Counted from the stretch's first letter, positions 27,040 to 36,347 are shown. The stretch is DNA of 64,000 bases from Allobosea sp039673065 (GCF_039673065.1 NZ_JBDJKW010000005.1:124001-188000); one strand, 5' to 3'. Translations and numbers: made by a program. The notes: generated from the sequence alone by a model not told the origin.

Positions 27040-27084
27040 TATTCCGGCGCCCATGCTTTGCGAACACTCGGCCTGAGGCAGACC

Positions 27085-28995
27085 GTGGCCCGTCCCCACA
27101 CTCCGCTCCTCGACCAGATCGCCGATCCGGCCGCGCTCCGCCGCCTCGACGACGCGCAATTGCGGCAGCTCGCCGACGAGTTGCGGGCCGAAACCATCGA
27201 CGCCGTCTCGGTGACCGGCGGCCATCTCGGCGCCGGGCTCGGCGTGGTCGAGCTCACCGTCGCGCTGCATCATGTCTTCGACACGCCGGACGACCGGCTG
27301 ATCTGGGATGTCGGCCACCAGGCCTACCCGCACAAGATCCTCACCGGTCGGCGCGACCGCATCCGCACGCTGCGCCAGCCCGGCGGGCTCTCCGGCTTCA
27401 CCCGCCGCGCCGAAAGCCCCTACGACCCGTTCGGCGCCGCCCATTCCTCGACCTCGATCTCGGCCGGGCTCGGCATGGCGGTCGGCCGCGACCTCAAGGG
27501 CGGCCGCAACAACGTCGTGGCGGTGATCGGCGACGGCGCGATGTCGGCCGGCATGGCCTATGAGGCGATGAACAATGCCGGCGCGCTGGGCTCGCGGCTG
27601 ATCGTCATCCTCAACGACAACGACATGTCGATCGCCCCGCCGGTCGGCGCGATGTCGGCTTATCTGGCGCGGCTGGTCTCGGGACGGACCTATCGCTCGC
27701 TGCGCGAGATCGGCAAGCACCTGGCCGAGCGGCTGCCGCGCTTCTTCCACGAGAAGGCCAAGCGCACAGAGGAATTCGCCCGCGGCTTCTTCACCGGCGG
27801 CACGCTGTTCGAGGAGCTGGGCTTCTACTATGTCGGGCCGATCGACGGCCATAACCTCGACCATCTGCTGCCGGTGCTGCGCAATGTCCGCGACGCGCAG
27901 GACGGGCCCATCCTCGTCCATGTCGTGACGCAGAAGGGCAAGGGCTATGCCCCGGCCGAGGCAAGCGCCGACAAGTATCACGGCGTGGTCAAGTTCGACC
28001 CCGTCACCGGCCAGCAGGCCAAGGCGCCGGCCAATGCGCCGAGCTATACCGGCGTCTTCGCCAACGCGCTTATCAAGGCCGCCCGCGAGGACGACAGGAT
28101 CGTCGCGGTCTCCGCCGCCATGCCGTCGGGCACCGGGCTCGACGCCTTCGGCAAGGAATTCCCCGGGCGCACCTTCGACGTCGGCATCGCCGAGCAGCAT
28201 GCGGTGACCTTCGCCGCCGGGCTGGCGACCGAGGGCTTCAAGCCGTTCTGCGCGATCTACTCGACCTTCATGCAGCGCGCCTACGACCAGATCGTCCACG
28301 ACGTCGCCCTGCAGAAGCTGCCGGTGCGCTTCGCGCTCGACCGGGCCGGGCTGGTCGGCGCCGACGGCGCGACCCATGCCGGCGCCTTCGACATCGCCTA
28401 TCTCGCATGCCTGCCGGACATGGTGGTGATGGCCGCGGCCGACGAGGCCGAGCTGACCCATATGGTCGCCACCGCCGCCGCCTTCGACGAGGGGCCGATC
28501 GCCTTCCGCTATCCGCGCGGCGAGGGCGTCGGCGTCGAGATCCCGCAGGCCGGCGTGCCGCTTGCGATCGGCAAGGGCCGCATCGTGCGCGAAGGCACGC
28601 GCATCGCCCTGCTCTCGCTCGGCACGCGGCTGGCGGACTGCCTGCGCGCCGCCGAGCAGCTCGGCCAACGCGGGCTCTCGACCACCGTCGCCGACGCCCG
28701 CTTCGCCAAGCCGCTCGACTCGGCGCTGATCCTGCGTCTCGCCCGCGAGCACGAGGTGCTGATCACCGTCGAGGAAGGCTCGGCTGGCGGCTTCGGCGGC
28801 CATGTCCTGCACCTGCTCGCCCGCGAGGGCGCGCTGGACCGCGGGCTCAAGGTGCGCACGCTGACCCTGCCCGACCTCTATCAGGACCACGGCAAGCCGG
28901 AGGCGATGTATGCCGCCGCCGGGCTCGACGCCGCCGGGATCGTGCGCAGCGTCGAGCAGGCGCTCGGCAGCACGAGCGCAGCCCGCAGCGCGTGA
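27085..28995 (+). CDS. dxs: 1-deoxy-D-xylulose-5-phosphate synthase
   Basis: Dxs condenses pyruvate and glyceraldehyde 3-phosphate, using thiamine diphosphate, in the first step of the MEP isoprenoid pathway. The 636-residue protein is normal length. It shows DVGHQAYPHKILTGR, the ThDP motif GDGAMSAGMAYEAMNN with NDND downstream, AEQHAVTFAAGLA (catalytic Glu) and the C-terminal transketolase domain with EEGSAGGFGGHVL. GTG 27085 was chosen with GAGG upstream; a TTG at 27058 is less likely. The stop overlaps the GTG of tlyA by 4 bp. Confidence 0.96.
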   Translation: MARPHTPLLDQIADPAALRRLDDAQLRQLADELRAETIDAVSVTGGHLGAGLGVVELTVALHHVFDTPDDRLIWDVGHQAYPHKILTGRRDRIRTLRQPGGLSGFTRRAESPYDPFGAAHSSTSISAGLGMAVGRDLKGGRNNVVAVIGDGAMSAGMAYEAMNNAGALGSRLIVILNDNDMSIAPPVGAMSAYLARLVSGRTYRSLREIGKHLAERLPRFFHEKAKRTEEFARGFFTGGTLFEELGFYYVGPIDGHNLDHLLPVLRNVRDAQDGPILVHVVTQKGKGYAPAEASADKYHGVVKFDPVTGQQAKAPANAPSYTGVFANALIKAAREDDRIVAVSAAMPSGTGLDAFGKEFPGRTFDVGIAEQHAVTFAAGLATEGFKPFCAIYSTFMQRAYDQIVHDVALQKLPVRFALDRAGLVGADGATHAGAFDIAYLACLPDMVVMAAADEAELTHMVATAAAFDEGPIAFRYPRGEGVGVEIPQAGVPLAIGKGRIVREGTRIALLSLGTRLADCLRAAEQLGQRGLSTTVADARFAKPLDSALILRLAREHEVLITVEEGSAGGFGGHVLHLLAREGALDRGLKVRTLTLPDLYQDHGKPEAMYAAAGLDAAGIVRSVEQALGSTSAARSA

Positions 28996-29741
28996 GCAAC
29001 CCGCATCCCCGCCGGGTCCGGGCCGATCTGCTGCTCGTCGAGCGCGGCCTGTTCGAAAGCCGTGCGCGGGCGCAGGCCGCGATCGCCGCGGGCCTGGTCA
29101 CGGCCGACGGCACGGTGCTGCGCAAGGCCTCCGAAACGGTTCCCTACACCGCCGCGATTACGGCCGAAGCGCCCCATCCTTACGTCTCGCGCGGCGGGGT
29201 GAAGCTGGCGGCGGCGCTCGACACCTTCGGCTTCGATCCGGCGGGCCAGGCCTGCCTCGATGTCGGCGCCTCGACCGGCGGCTTCAGCGACGTGCTCTTG
29301 CGGCGCGGCGCCGCCCATGTCCACGCGGTCGATGTCGGCCAGTCGCAGTTGCATGACAGCCTGCGCGGCGATCCGCGCCTGACCAGCCTTGAACAGCAGG
29401 ACATCCGCACGCTCGATCCGGCGCTGATGCCGGTGCGGCCGGCGTTGGCGGTGATCGATGTCAGCTTCATCTCGCTGAAGCTGGTGCTGCCGGCGGTCGC
29501 TTCGCTGCTGGCGCCCGCGGCCGGGCTGGTCGCGCTGATCAAGCCGCAATTCGAGGCGCGCCGCTCGGCGCTGAAGAAGGGCGTCCTGCGCGACGCGGCC
29601 CTGCAGGCGCAGATCTGCGACGAGATCGCGGCACTGGTCGGCGAACTCGGCTTCGCCGTGCTGGGGACGATCCCCTCGCCCATCGAGGGCGGGGACGGCA
29701 ACCGCGAATTCCTGATCGGCGCCACGCGCCGGCAGGGTTAG
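28992..29741 (+). CDS. tlyA: TlyA-family rRNA methyltransferase / hemolysin-like protein
   Basis: TlyA-family proteins have an N-terminal S4 RNA-binding domain (residues about 9-65, RRVRADLLLVERGLFESRAR) and a FtsJ-type SAM methyltransferase domain. The SAM motif is CLDVGASTGGFSDVLLRRGA, followed by VDVGQSQL and VIDVSFISL. In mycobacteria TlyA 2'-O-methylates rRNA cytidines; the same is assumed here. The 249-residue gene begins GTGA overlapping the dxs stop, so the two are translationally coupled. It is convergent with a hypothetical gene, overlapping by 4 bp. Confidence 0.93.
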   Translation: MSNPHPRRVRADLLLVERGLFESRARAQAAIAAGLVTADGTVLRKASETVPYTAAITAEAPHPYVSRGGVKLAAALDTFGFDPAGQACLDVGASTGGFSDVLLRRGAAHVHAVDVGQSQLHDSLRGDPRLTSLEQQDIRTLDPALMPVRPALAVIDVSFISLKLVLPAVASLLAPAAGLVALIKPQFEARRSALKKGVLRDAALQAQICDEIAALVGELGFAVLGTIPSPIEGGDGNREFLIGATRRQG

Positions 29742-30232
29742 CTGGCGAGCAGCCGGTCGATCTCGGCCTGCAGCGCGTCGACGTCGACGCGTGCCAGCTC
29801 GATGCGTCCATTGGCGTTGATGAAGGTCGCCGCCTGGCCGATCAGCCGGCGCAGGGCGCGCGCCGCCACCTCGACCACCAGCGCGACATCCTGCTCGGGC
29901 ACGTCGTCGAGCAGCGCGCTCACCGTTGCGACCAGCCGGTTCATCGCGGTGCACAGCTCCTCGAAGCGTTCCGCCTGGGCCGGGCCGAGCGTGCGATAGG
30001 CGCGCTGCGCCTCCTCGGCGCAGCGCAGCCTCGACTGGCGGAAATGCTCAAGATAGCCGACCGCGCGCCACGCCTTCAGCTCGGCTAGCATCGAGCGGTC
30101 ACAGGTCGTCATCTCGAGCAGCATCAGCGCTTCGCTGTAGCGATTGAGATAGTCGGTCGAGAGTGCGTCTCCCGGCTCCGGAGACGATGAGTCCGCAGCC
30201 GTCAGCGCAGGATCGGTCGCGGAAGCGGACAT
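29738..30232 (-). CDS. Hypothetical alpha-helical protein
   Basis: I do not recognise this 164-residue protein. The first 25 residues are Ser/Ala/Asp-rich and probably disordered. The rest looks almost wholly helical, with long amphipathic stretches such as NRYSEALMLLEMTTCDRSML, SRLRCAEEAQRAYRTLG and VDALQAEIDRLL. There is no signal peptide or membrane helix. A small coiled-coil or helical-bundle protein is likely. Its 3' end overlaps the tlyA stop by 4 bp on the opposite strand, and it diverges from the SRAP gene. Confidence 0.65.
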   Translation of the reverse strand: MSASATDPALTAADSSSPEPGDALSTDYLNRYSEALMLLEMTTCDRSMLAELKAWRAVGYLEHFRQSRLRCAEEAQRAYRTLGPAQAERFEELCTAMNRLVATVSALLDDVPEQDVALVVEVAARALRRLIGQAATFINANGRIELARVDVDALQAEIDRLLAS

Positions 30233-30319
30233 GAACAGGCCCCGAAAGAGGCGCGATCATGCCGAGCGAAACGCAAACAAAGTCTTGATCGGGCGCCATC
30301 GGCATAGGACATCGGGGCC

Positions 30320-31081
30320 ATGTGTGGCCGCTATGCCCAGACCAGCCCGCCCGAGGCCGTGCGTGAGGCCTTCGGCTATCGCGAGCAGCCGAATTTCCCG
30401 CCGCGCTACAATATCGCGCCGACGCAGCCGGTGCCGGTGGTGCGGCTGAACGCGGGCGCGCCGGAATTCGTGCTGATGCGCTGGGGCTTCCTGCCCGGCT
30501 GGGTGCGGGATCCGCGCGACTATCCGCTGGTCATCAACATTCGCGGCGAGAGCGCCCGCGAGAAGCCCTCCTTCCGCGCCGCCTTCATGCGCCGGCGCTG
30601 CCTGATGCCGGTCGACGGCTTCTACGAATGGCAGCGCCAAGCCGGGGGCAGCCGCCGGCCGAGCGAACCCTGGCTGTTCCGCCGGCCGGATCGCGGCGTC
30701 TTCGCCTTCGCCTCGCTCTGGGAGAGCTGGCACGGCGCGGACGGCTCGGAAATCGACACGGTCGCGCTGCTCACCGGCCCGGCCAACGGGCTGATGTCGG
30801 CGATCCACGAGCGCTGCCCGGTGCTCCTGCCGCCCGAGGACCATGCGCGCTGGCTCGCTCCGGAGACGAGCCCCGACGAGGCCGCGACGCTGCTGAAGCC
30901 CCCGCGCGAGGAGGCGCTGGAGATGCTGGCGGTCGGCAGCGCGGTCAATGCGGTGGCGCATGACGGGCCGGAGCTGCAGGCCCCACGCGCCGACGCAGCG
31001 GCGTCTCCCGCAACATCGCCCGCGCCACGGCCCCGCCGGCCGCGCAGCACGCCCGACGACGGCCAGGGCAGCCTGTTCTGA
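30320..31081 (+). CDS. SOS response-associated peptidase (SRAP, YedK/HMCES-like)
   Basis: SRAP proteins covalently trap abasic sites in single-stranded DNA through the N-terminal Cys2 after removal of Met1. The protein begins MCGRYAQT, keeps the Asn in VINIRGESAREKPSF, the catalytic Glu in DGFYEWQ and the His in SAIHERCPVLLP. It is 253 residues; a Pro/Arg-rich tail of about 40 residues ends DDGQGSLF. QGSLF resembles the beta-clamp binding pentapeptide QLSLF. No LexA box (GTTC-N7-GTTC or GAAC-N7-GAAC) was seen upstream. Confidence 0.93.
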   Translation: MCGRYAQTSPPEAVREAFGYREQPNFPPRYNIAPTQPVPVVRLNAGAPEFVLMRWGFLPGWVRDPRDYPLVINIRGESAREKPSFRAAFMRRRCLMPVDGFYEWQRQAGGSRRPSEPWLFRRPDRGVFAFASLWESWHGADGSEIDTVALLTGPANGLMSAIHERCPVLLPPEDHARWLAPETSPDEAATLLKPPREEALEMLAVGSAVNAVAHDGPELQAPRADAAASPATSPAPRPRRPRSTPDDGQGSLF

Positions 31082-31090
31082 GACCCGGCC

Positions 31091-32302
31091 TCAGCGGTTG
31101 CGGACATGCTCCGGACGGAAGCCGAGGCCGATGATCCGCCCCGAGAGATGCGCCAGCAGCGGCCAGCGCGCGATCGAGCGCATGAAGGCCGGCGGGCCGG
31201 AGCGCGTGGCCTCGTCGCGATCGCTGCGGCGCCGGCGGCGGCGCATCATCAGCTGCAGCTTCTGCGTCGCCCGTGTCGGGAAGCCGCGCCGTGTCTCGAC
31301 CGCCGCAAGATGGCGGTCGGAGACGCCGCCGGTGAGCAGCGGCACCGACAGGATATTGGCGGCGGCGACCGCGTCCTGAATGGCGAGGTTCACACCGACG
31401 CCGCCGATCGGCGACATGGCGTGGGCGGCGTCGCCGATGCAGATCAGCCCCGGCCGCCACCAGCGCCTGAGCCGGTCGATGCGGACGCTGAGCAGGTGCA
31501 CGTCCTCCCAGCCGCGCACCTCCCGCATCCGCTCCGCCGGCAGCGGCGAGACGGCGGCCACGGCCGCGCGGAAGGCCTCCAGCCCCTGCGCGCGCAGATC
31601 GGCGAAGCTGCCCTTGCGCACCACGAAGCCGCATTGCCAGTAATCGCCACGGTCGATCATCACGAAGCCCTGGCGCGGCCCGCCATGGCCCATGGTGTAG
31701 GGCGGGTCGTCTTGCTGCCGCGACAGCTTCATCCAGAGCACGTCGCTGGGGCTGCCGAAGCTCTCGACCTCCAGCTCCGCCTCGGCCCGGATGCGCGAAT
31801 TGCGGCCATCCGCCCCGACGACCAGCTGGGCGCCGAGGTCGATCTCGCCATGGGGGGTGCGGGCGCGCAGGCCGGTGATGCGCCCGCTTTCGCGCAGCAG
31901 GCCCGTGACCTCGGTCTCCATCAGCAGGCGGAAATTCGGATAGCGGCCGGCCTCGCGCGCCAGGAAGGCGAGGAAGTCCCATTGCGGCATGAAGGCGATG
32001 AAGCGGCAGCGGGTCGGCAGCCGCGAGAAATCGGCGATGGTGACGTCGCGCCCGCCGATCTCGGCATGGAGCCGCGGCGCCTGGGTGTGGGGCAGCGCCA
32101 GCAGCGCATCGAGCAGGCCGAGCTCGTGCAGCACCTCCAGTGTCGAGGGATGGATGGTGTCGCCGCGGAAATCGCGCAGGAAATCGGCGTGCTTCTCGAG
32201 CACCACCACCTCGATCCCGGCGCGTGCCAGCAGCAGGCCCAGCATCAATCCCGCCGGGCCGCTCCCGACGATCGCGCAGCCGGTCGTCACGCTCGTCGCC
32301 AT
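31091..32302 (-). CDS. FAD-dependent aromatic-hydroxylase-type monooxygenase
   Basis: This 403-residue group A flavoprotein has the dinucleotide motif GSGPAG at residues 13-18, the DG motif in VVGADGRNSRIR, and the GD motif in ICIGDAAHAMSPIGGVGVN. These are the three fingerprints of the UbiH/PHBH family, which use NAD(P)H and O2 to hydroxylate aromatic or related compounds; the substrate is unknown. A run of six arginines (MMRRRRRRSD) lies in the C-terminal part. ATG 32302 follows GAGGGA; the frame is open 45 bp upstream. It ends 9 bp from the SRAP stop. Confidence 0.88.
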   Translation of the reverse strand: MATSVTTGCAIVGSGPAGLMLGLLLARAGIEVVVLEKHADFLRDFRGDTIHPSTLEVLHELGLLDALLALPHTQAPRLHAEIGGRDVTIADFSRLPTRCRFIAFMPQWDFLAFLAREAGRYPNFRLLMETEVTGLLRESGRITGLRARTPHGEIDLGAQLVVGADGRNSRIRAEAELEVESFGSPSDVLWMKLSRQQDDPPYTMGHGGPRQGFVMIDRGDYWQCGFVVRKGSFADLRAQGLEAFRAAVAAVSPLPAERMREVRGWEDVHLLSVRIDRLRRWWRPGLICIGDAAHAMSPIGGVGVNLAIQDAVAAANILSVPLLTGGVSDRHLAAVETRRGFPTRATQKLQLMMRRRRRRSDRDEATRSGPPAFMRSIARWPLLAHLSGRIIGLGFRPEHVRNR

Positions 32303-32432
32303 GCGCCTGGTCCCTCGCTGCCGGAGGCCGCTCCGTGATCGCGCCACGGGCCGGACCGGATGCGGAGGGCTTACGTCCGGTCAGCGCGGAAGCCAACCCC
32401 GGCCGGGCCCTGCGCGGCCGCTCGCGCCTGCG

Positions 32433-33836
32433 CTACAGCACCGCACCCGGATTGAGCAGGCCTTGCGGATCGAGCGCCGCCTTGAGCGTGCGCATCAGGT
32501 CGAGTTCGACCGGGTCCTTGACGTGGGGGAGCAGGTCGCGCTTCAGCCGGCCGATGCCGTGCTCGGCCGAGATCGAGCCCTCCATCGCCGCGACGACGGC
32601 ATGGACCGCCGCATTGACCTCTTCCCAGCGCGCCAGGAAGGCCGCCTTGTCGGCCCCCGGCGGCTGGCTGAGGTTGAAATGGATGTTGCCGTCGCCGAGA
32701 TGGCCGAAGGCGACGACCCGCCCGCCTGGCACCAGCGCCTCGCAGACCGCGCTCGCCCGCTCCAGGAAGGCCGGGACCGCATGCACCGGCACCGAGACGT
32801 CGTGCTTGATCGAGCCGCCCTCGAGGCGCTGCACCTCCGAGAGCATCTCGCGCAGCCGCCAGAAGGCGTTGCGCTGGTCGAGCGAGCCGGCGATCGCCGC
32901 GTCGCCGACCAGCCCGTCGGCCATCGCCTCGGCGAGCACCGCCGAAACCGCATCCTCCAGCCCGGCCTCCGCCTGGGCCGAGACCTCCATCAGCACATAC
33001 CAGGGCGAGGTCTCCGCCAGCGGATCGCGCGTATCCGGCGCATGGCGCAGCACATAGTCGAGCCCGATGCGCGGGATCAGCTCGAAGGTGACGAGCGTGC
33101 CGGCCGCGCCCGCACGGGCGCGGTTCAGCACCGCGACCGCCGCCGCCGGGCTGGGAACGGCCAGGAAGGCGGTGGTGCGCGCCGCCGGCAGCGGCCAGAG
33201 CTTCAGCACGGCGGCGGTGATCACGCCGAGCGTGCCCTCGGCACCGATGAAGAGATTGCGCAGATCATAGCCGGTATTGTCCTTGCGCAGGCGGCGCAAA
33301 CCGTTCCAGACCCGGCCGTCGGCCAGCACGACCTCGAGCCCCAGGCAGAGCTCGCGCGCATTGCCATAGGCGATGACCGCAGTGCCGCCGGCATTGGTCG
33401 AGAGATTGCCGCCGATGGTGCAGGAGCCTTCCGAAGGCAGCGAGAGCGGGAAGAGACGCCCGGCCGCCTGCGCCGCCTCCCGCGCCCGCAGCAGCGTGAC
33501 GCCGGCCTCCACCGTCATGGTGTTGCCCTCGGGATCGACCGCGCGGATCGCGTCGAGCCGCTGCAGCGACAGGATGATCTGGCGCCCCTCCGCCACCGGG
33601 ATCTGGCCGCCGACGAGCCCGGTATTGCCGCCCTGCGGCGTGACGCGCGTGCCGGTCCTGGCGGCCCAGCGCAGCACCTCGGCGACCTCGGCGGTGCTGC
33701 CCGGCCGCACGATGGCGAGCGCCCGGCCGTGGAACAGGCCGCGCATCTCGCGCAGATAGGGCGCCATCTCCTGCGGATCGCTGACGAGATTGCGCGCTCC
33801 GACGATGGCGCCGAGCGCCGCGATGTCCGTGCTCAT
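32433..33836 (-). CDS. FAD-linked D-2-hydroxyacid dehydrogenase (D-2-hydroxyglutarate dehydrogenase-like)
   Basis: This 467-residue enzyme belongs to the FAD-binding type-4 / VAO family of D-lactate and D-2-hydroxyglutarate dehydrogenases. FAD-binding motifs include TPQGGNTGLVGGQIP and SEGSCTIGGNLSTNAGGTAV. Metal/substrate histidines are present in FGHLGDGNIHFNLSQP and SAEHGIGRLKRDLL. It oxidises a D-2-hydroxy acid and passes electrons to an acceptor such as ETF or quinone. The ATG follows a very good AGGAGG. It lies immediately downstream of the RNA methyltransferase gene, 16 bp after its stop. Confidence 0.9.
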   Translation of the reverse strand: MSTDIAALGAIVGARNLVSDPQEMAPYLREMRGLFHGRALAIVRPGSTAEVAEVLRWAARTGTRVTPQGGNTGLVGGQIPVAEGRQIILSLQRLDAIRAVDPEGNTMTVEAGVTLLRAREAAQAAGRLFPLSLPSEGSCTIGGNLSTNAGGTAVIAYGNARELCLGLEVVLADGRVWNGLRRLRKDNTGYDLRNLFIGAEGTLGVITAAVLKLWPLPAARTTAFLAVPSPAAAVAVLNRARAGAAGTLVTFELIPRIGLDYVLRHAPDTRDPLAETSPWYVLMEVSAQAEAGLEDAVSAVLAEAMADGLVGDAAIAGSLDQRNAFWRLREMLSEVQRLEGGSIKHDVSVPVHAVPAFLERASAVCEALVPGGRVVAFGHLGDGNIHFNLSQPPGADKAAFLARWEEVNAAVHAVVAAMEGSISAEHGIGRLKRDLLPHVKDPVELDLMRTLKAALDPQGLLNPGAVL

Positions 33837-33852
33837 GGCGCCCTCCTCCTGC

Positions 33853-35112
33853 TCAGCCGGCCCGGCCGCCTCTGACGAAGACGCCGACCAGCTCGACATG
33901 GGCGGAGTAGCGGAACTGGTCGACCGGCGTCACGCGCTCCAGCCGATAGCCGCCGGCGACGAGCAGGCCGGCATCGCGGGCGAAGCTCGCCGGATCGCAG
34001 GAAACGTAGACGACGCGCTGCACCTTGGCGGCGGCGAGCCGGCGGATCTGCGCCTCGGCACCGGCGCGCGGCGGATCGAGCACCACCGCATCGAGCCCGG
34101 CGAATTCGTGCTCCAGCAGCGGGCGGCGGAAGAGGTCGCGCGCCTCGGCCGTGACGGGCTTCAGGCCCTGGGCGCGATGGGCGGCCCGCAGCAGTCCCTG
34201 CACCGCCGCCTTATCGCTCTCGAAGGCCGCGACCTGCATGCGCTGCGCGAGCCGCAGCGTGAAGGTGCCGCAGCCGGCGAAGAGATCGGCGACGCGCCTG
34301 GCCTTGGGCAGCGCCGCCAGCACCAGCGCCGACAGCGCCTCCTCCCCTGCGACGGTCGCCTGCAGAAAGCCGCCGGGCGGCGGCACCACCGAGGCGGCGC
34401 CCATCAGATGGAAGGGCGCACGCCGCTCGACGATGATCTCGCCGTGCAGGGCGAGCCGGGCGAGGTCGAGCCGTTCGGCCGCCTCGGTCAGGGCGCGTCG
34501 CAGGGCGCCGCCGGCCGGGCCATGGCCGCGGATATCGACGTCGAGCCCGGCCTGCGAGGTGGTGACCTGGATGTCGAGCGGCTTGGCCGAGCCGCGCAGG
34601 CGGTTGGCGAGGTGCTGGGCCACCGCGGGGGCGCGCACCAGCCCCGGCGCCAATACCGGGCACTGCTCGACCTCGACGAGATCATGGCTGCGCGCCGCCA
34701 TGAAGCCGACGCGCATCTGGCCGTCCTCGCCGCGGCGGGCGTGGAAGGTGACGCGCCGGCGCCCCTCGCCATGCGCGTCCAGCAGCGGCGCCAGCTCCGT
34801 GGCGAGGCCGGCACGCGACAGGGCCGTCTCGACCTGCCCGCGCTTCCAGCCCGCATAGAGCGCAGCGTCCATGTGCTGGGCGACGCAGCCGCCGCAGCGG
34901 GTGAAGAGCGGGCAGATCGCGGCGATGCGCGAGGCGGCCGGCGCGAGGATCTCGACGAGCTGGCCGCGATCGCCGTCGCGCACCACGCGCACGCTCTCGC
35001 CCGGCAGGGCGAAGGGCACGAAGACGGGGCCGTCCGCAGTCTCGGCCACACCGTCGCCGCGCTGGCCCAGCCGGGTGACGGCAAGCGTTTCGTTCATGGC
35101 GAGAGCGGGCAT
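33853..35112 (-). CDS. Class I SAM-dependent RNA methyltransferase (RlmD/TrmA family)
   Basis: This 419-residue enzyme is of the RNA m5U methyltransferase type. It has an N-terminal TRAM-like strand-rich region, a 4Fe-4S cysteine set (C67, C73, C76 in CPLFTRCGGCVAQH plus a later Cys in EVEQCPVL), a SAM motif DLFAGCGTFTLRLA, the LDPPRAGA motif and the catalytic cysteine in YVSCDPASFARD. It probably methylates a uridine in 23S rRNA. A second in-frame ATG at 35097 is possible. In related genomes this gene follows dxs-tlyA; here 4 kb intervene. Confidence 0.92.
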   Translation of the reverse strand: MPALAMNETLAVTRLGQRGDGVAETADGPVFVPFALPGESVRVVRDGDRGQLVEILAPAASRIAAICPLFTRCGGCVAQHMDAALYAGWKRGQVETALSRAGLATELAPLLDAHGEGRRRVTFHARRGEDGQMRVGFMAARSHDLVEVEQCPVLAPGLVRAPAVAQHLANRLRGSAKPLDIQVTTSQAGLDVDIRGHGPAGGALRRALTEAAERLDLARLALHGEIIVERRAPFHLMGAASVVPPPGGFLQATVAGEEALSALVLAALPKARRVADLFAGCGTFTLRLAQRMQVAAFESDKAAVQGLLRAAHRAQGLKPVTAEARDLFRRPLLEHEFAGLDAVVLDPPRAGAEAQIRRLAAAKVQRVVYVSCDPASFARDAGLLVAGGYRLERVTPVDQFRYSAHVELVGVFVRGGRAG

Positions 35113-35299
35113 TCGGTTCGCGGCTCCGTGGGTTCGGAGGGTTGCCCTACCAGCCCTGCCCCCGAAAGAATACTCATCCTCGTCGCGCGCGCGATTTGGA
35201 ACGGCCTGCGGATGAAGACTTCGTGCCGGCCGCTATGCTAGCGCAAACAGCATGGCGGCCCGGCAAGGCGGGCGGCCCGAAGGCCGCAGGAGCAGCAGC

Positions 35300-36343
35300 A
35301 TGACAATCCGCAACGGCGTCGTCGAGGCCATCGGGCAGACACCGCTGATCCGCCTGGAGCGCGCCTCCCGCGAGACCGGCTGCACCATCCTCGCCAAGGC
35401 GGAGTTCATGAATCCGGGCCAGTCGGTCAAGGACCGGGCGGCGCTCGGCATCATCCGCGACGCCGAGCGCCGCGGCGCGCTGGAGCCCGGCGGCGTGATC
35501 GTCGAGGGCACCGCCGGCAATACCGGCATCGGGCTGGCGCTGGTCGGCAACGCGCTCGGTTATCGCAGCGTGATCGTGATCCCCGAGACGCAGTCGCAGG
35601 AGAAGAAGGACATGCTGCGGCTGGCCGGCGCGACGCTGGTCGAGGTGCCGGCCGTGCCCTACGCCAATCCCAACAATTATGTGAAGGTCTCCGGCCGCCT
35701 CGCCGAGGAGCTGGCGGCCAGCGAGCCGAACGGCGCCGTCTGGGCCAACCAGTTCGACAATGTCGCCAACCGGCAGGCCCATGCCGAGACCACCGGGCCG
35801 GAGATCTGGGCCCAGACCGGCGGCCGGATCAACGGCTTCGTCTGCGCGGTCGGCACCGGCGGCACGCTCGCCGGCACGGCCATGGCGCTGAAGGGGTTCG
35901 ACCCGTCGATCCGCATCGGGCTGGCCGATCCGATGGGCGCGGCGCTCTATTCCTGGGTGACCACCGGCGAGCTGAAGTCGGAAGGCTCCTCGATCACCGA
36001 GGGCATCGGCCAGGGCCGGATCACCGCCAATATCGCCGGCGCGCCGATCGACACCGCCTTCCGCATCCCGGACGAGGAAGCGCTACCGATCGTGTTCGGG
36101 CTGCTGGAGGAGGAAGGCCTCTGCGTCGGCGGCTCGTCCGGCGTCAACGTCGCCGGCGCGATCCGGCTGGCGCGCGAGCTCGGCCCCGGCCACACGGTCG
36201 TGACCATCCTGTGCGATTCCGGCACGCGCTATCAGTCGAAGCTGTTCGACCCCGCCTTCCTCCGGGCGCGCAACCTGCCGGTGCCGGGCTGGCTGGAGCG
36301 CAAGGGCGGGCTCGACGCGGTGATGGCGCGCGTGCTCGGCTGA
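35300..36343 (+). CDS. cysK: Cysteine synthase A
   Basis: CysK replaces the acetyl group of O-acetylserine by sulfide to make cysteine. The 347-residue fold-type II PLP enzyme has the Schiff-base lysine Lys44 in NPGQSVKDRAA, the substrate loop VEGTAGNTGIGLAL, the PLP phosphate loop VGTGGTLAGTA and GGSSGVNVAGA with the serine that meets the pyridine nitrogen. It is somewhat longer than E. coli CysK, like related alphaproteobacterial enzymes. AGGAG lies before ATG 35300. Its stop is 4 bp from the convergent SLC13 gene. Confidence 0.93.
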   Translation: MTIRNGVVEAIGQTPLIRLERASRETGCTILAKAEFMNPGQSVKDRAALGIIRDAERRGALEPGGVIVEGTAGNTGIGLALVGNALGYRSVIVIPETQSQEKKDMLRLAGATLVEVPAVPYANPNNYVKVSGRLAEELAASEPNGAVWANQFDNVANRQAHAETTGPEIWAQTGGRINGFVCAVGTGGTLAGTAMALKGFDPSIRIGLADPMGAALYSWVTTGELKSEGSSITEGIGQGRITANIAGAPIDTAFRIPDEEALPIVFGLLEEEGLCVGGSSGVNVAGAIRLARELGPGHTVVTILCDSGTRYQSKLFDPAFLRARNLPVPGWLERKGGLDAVMARVLG

Positions 36344-36347
36344 GCCT

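Noticed and set aside
26158..28890. 910-codon open frame on the minus strand
   Set aside because: It lies wholly antisense to pirin and dxs. The frame is open because third-position GC bias removes stops. Its translation is low-complexity Ala/Arg/Gly/Asp without domains.
30233..30319. LexA box upstream of the SRAP gene
   Set aside because: No GTTC-N7-GTTC or GAAC-N7-GAAC motif is present in the interval, so SOS control is not supported by sequence.
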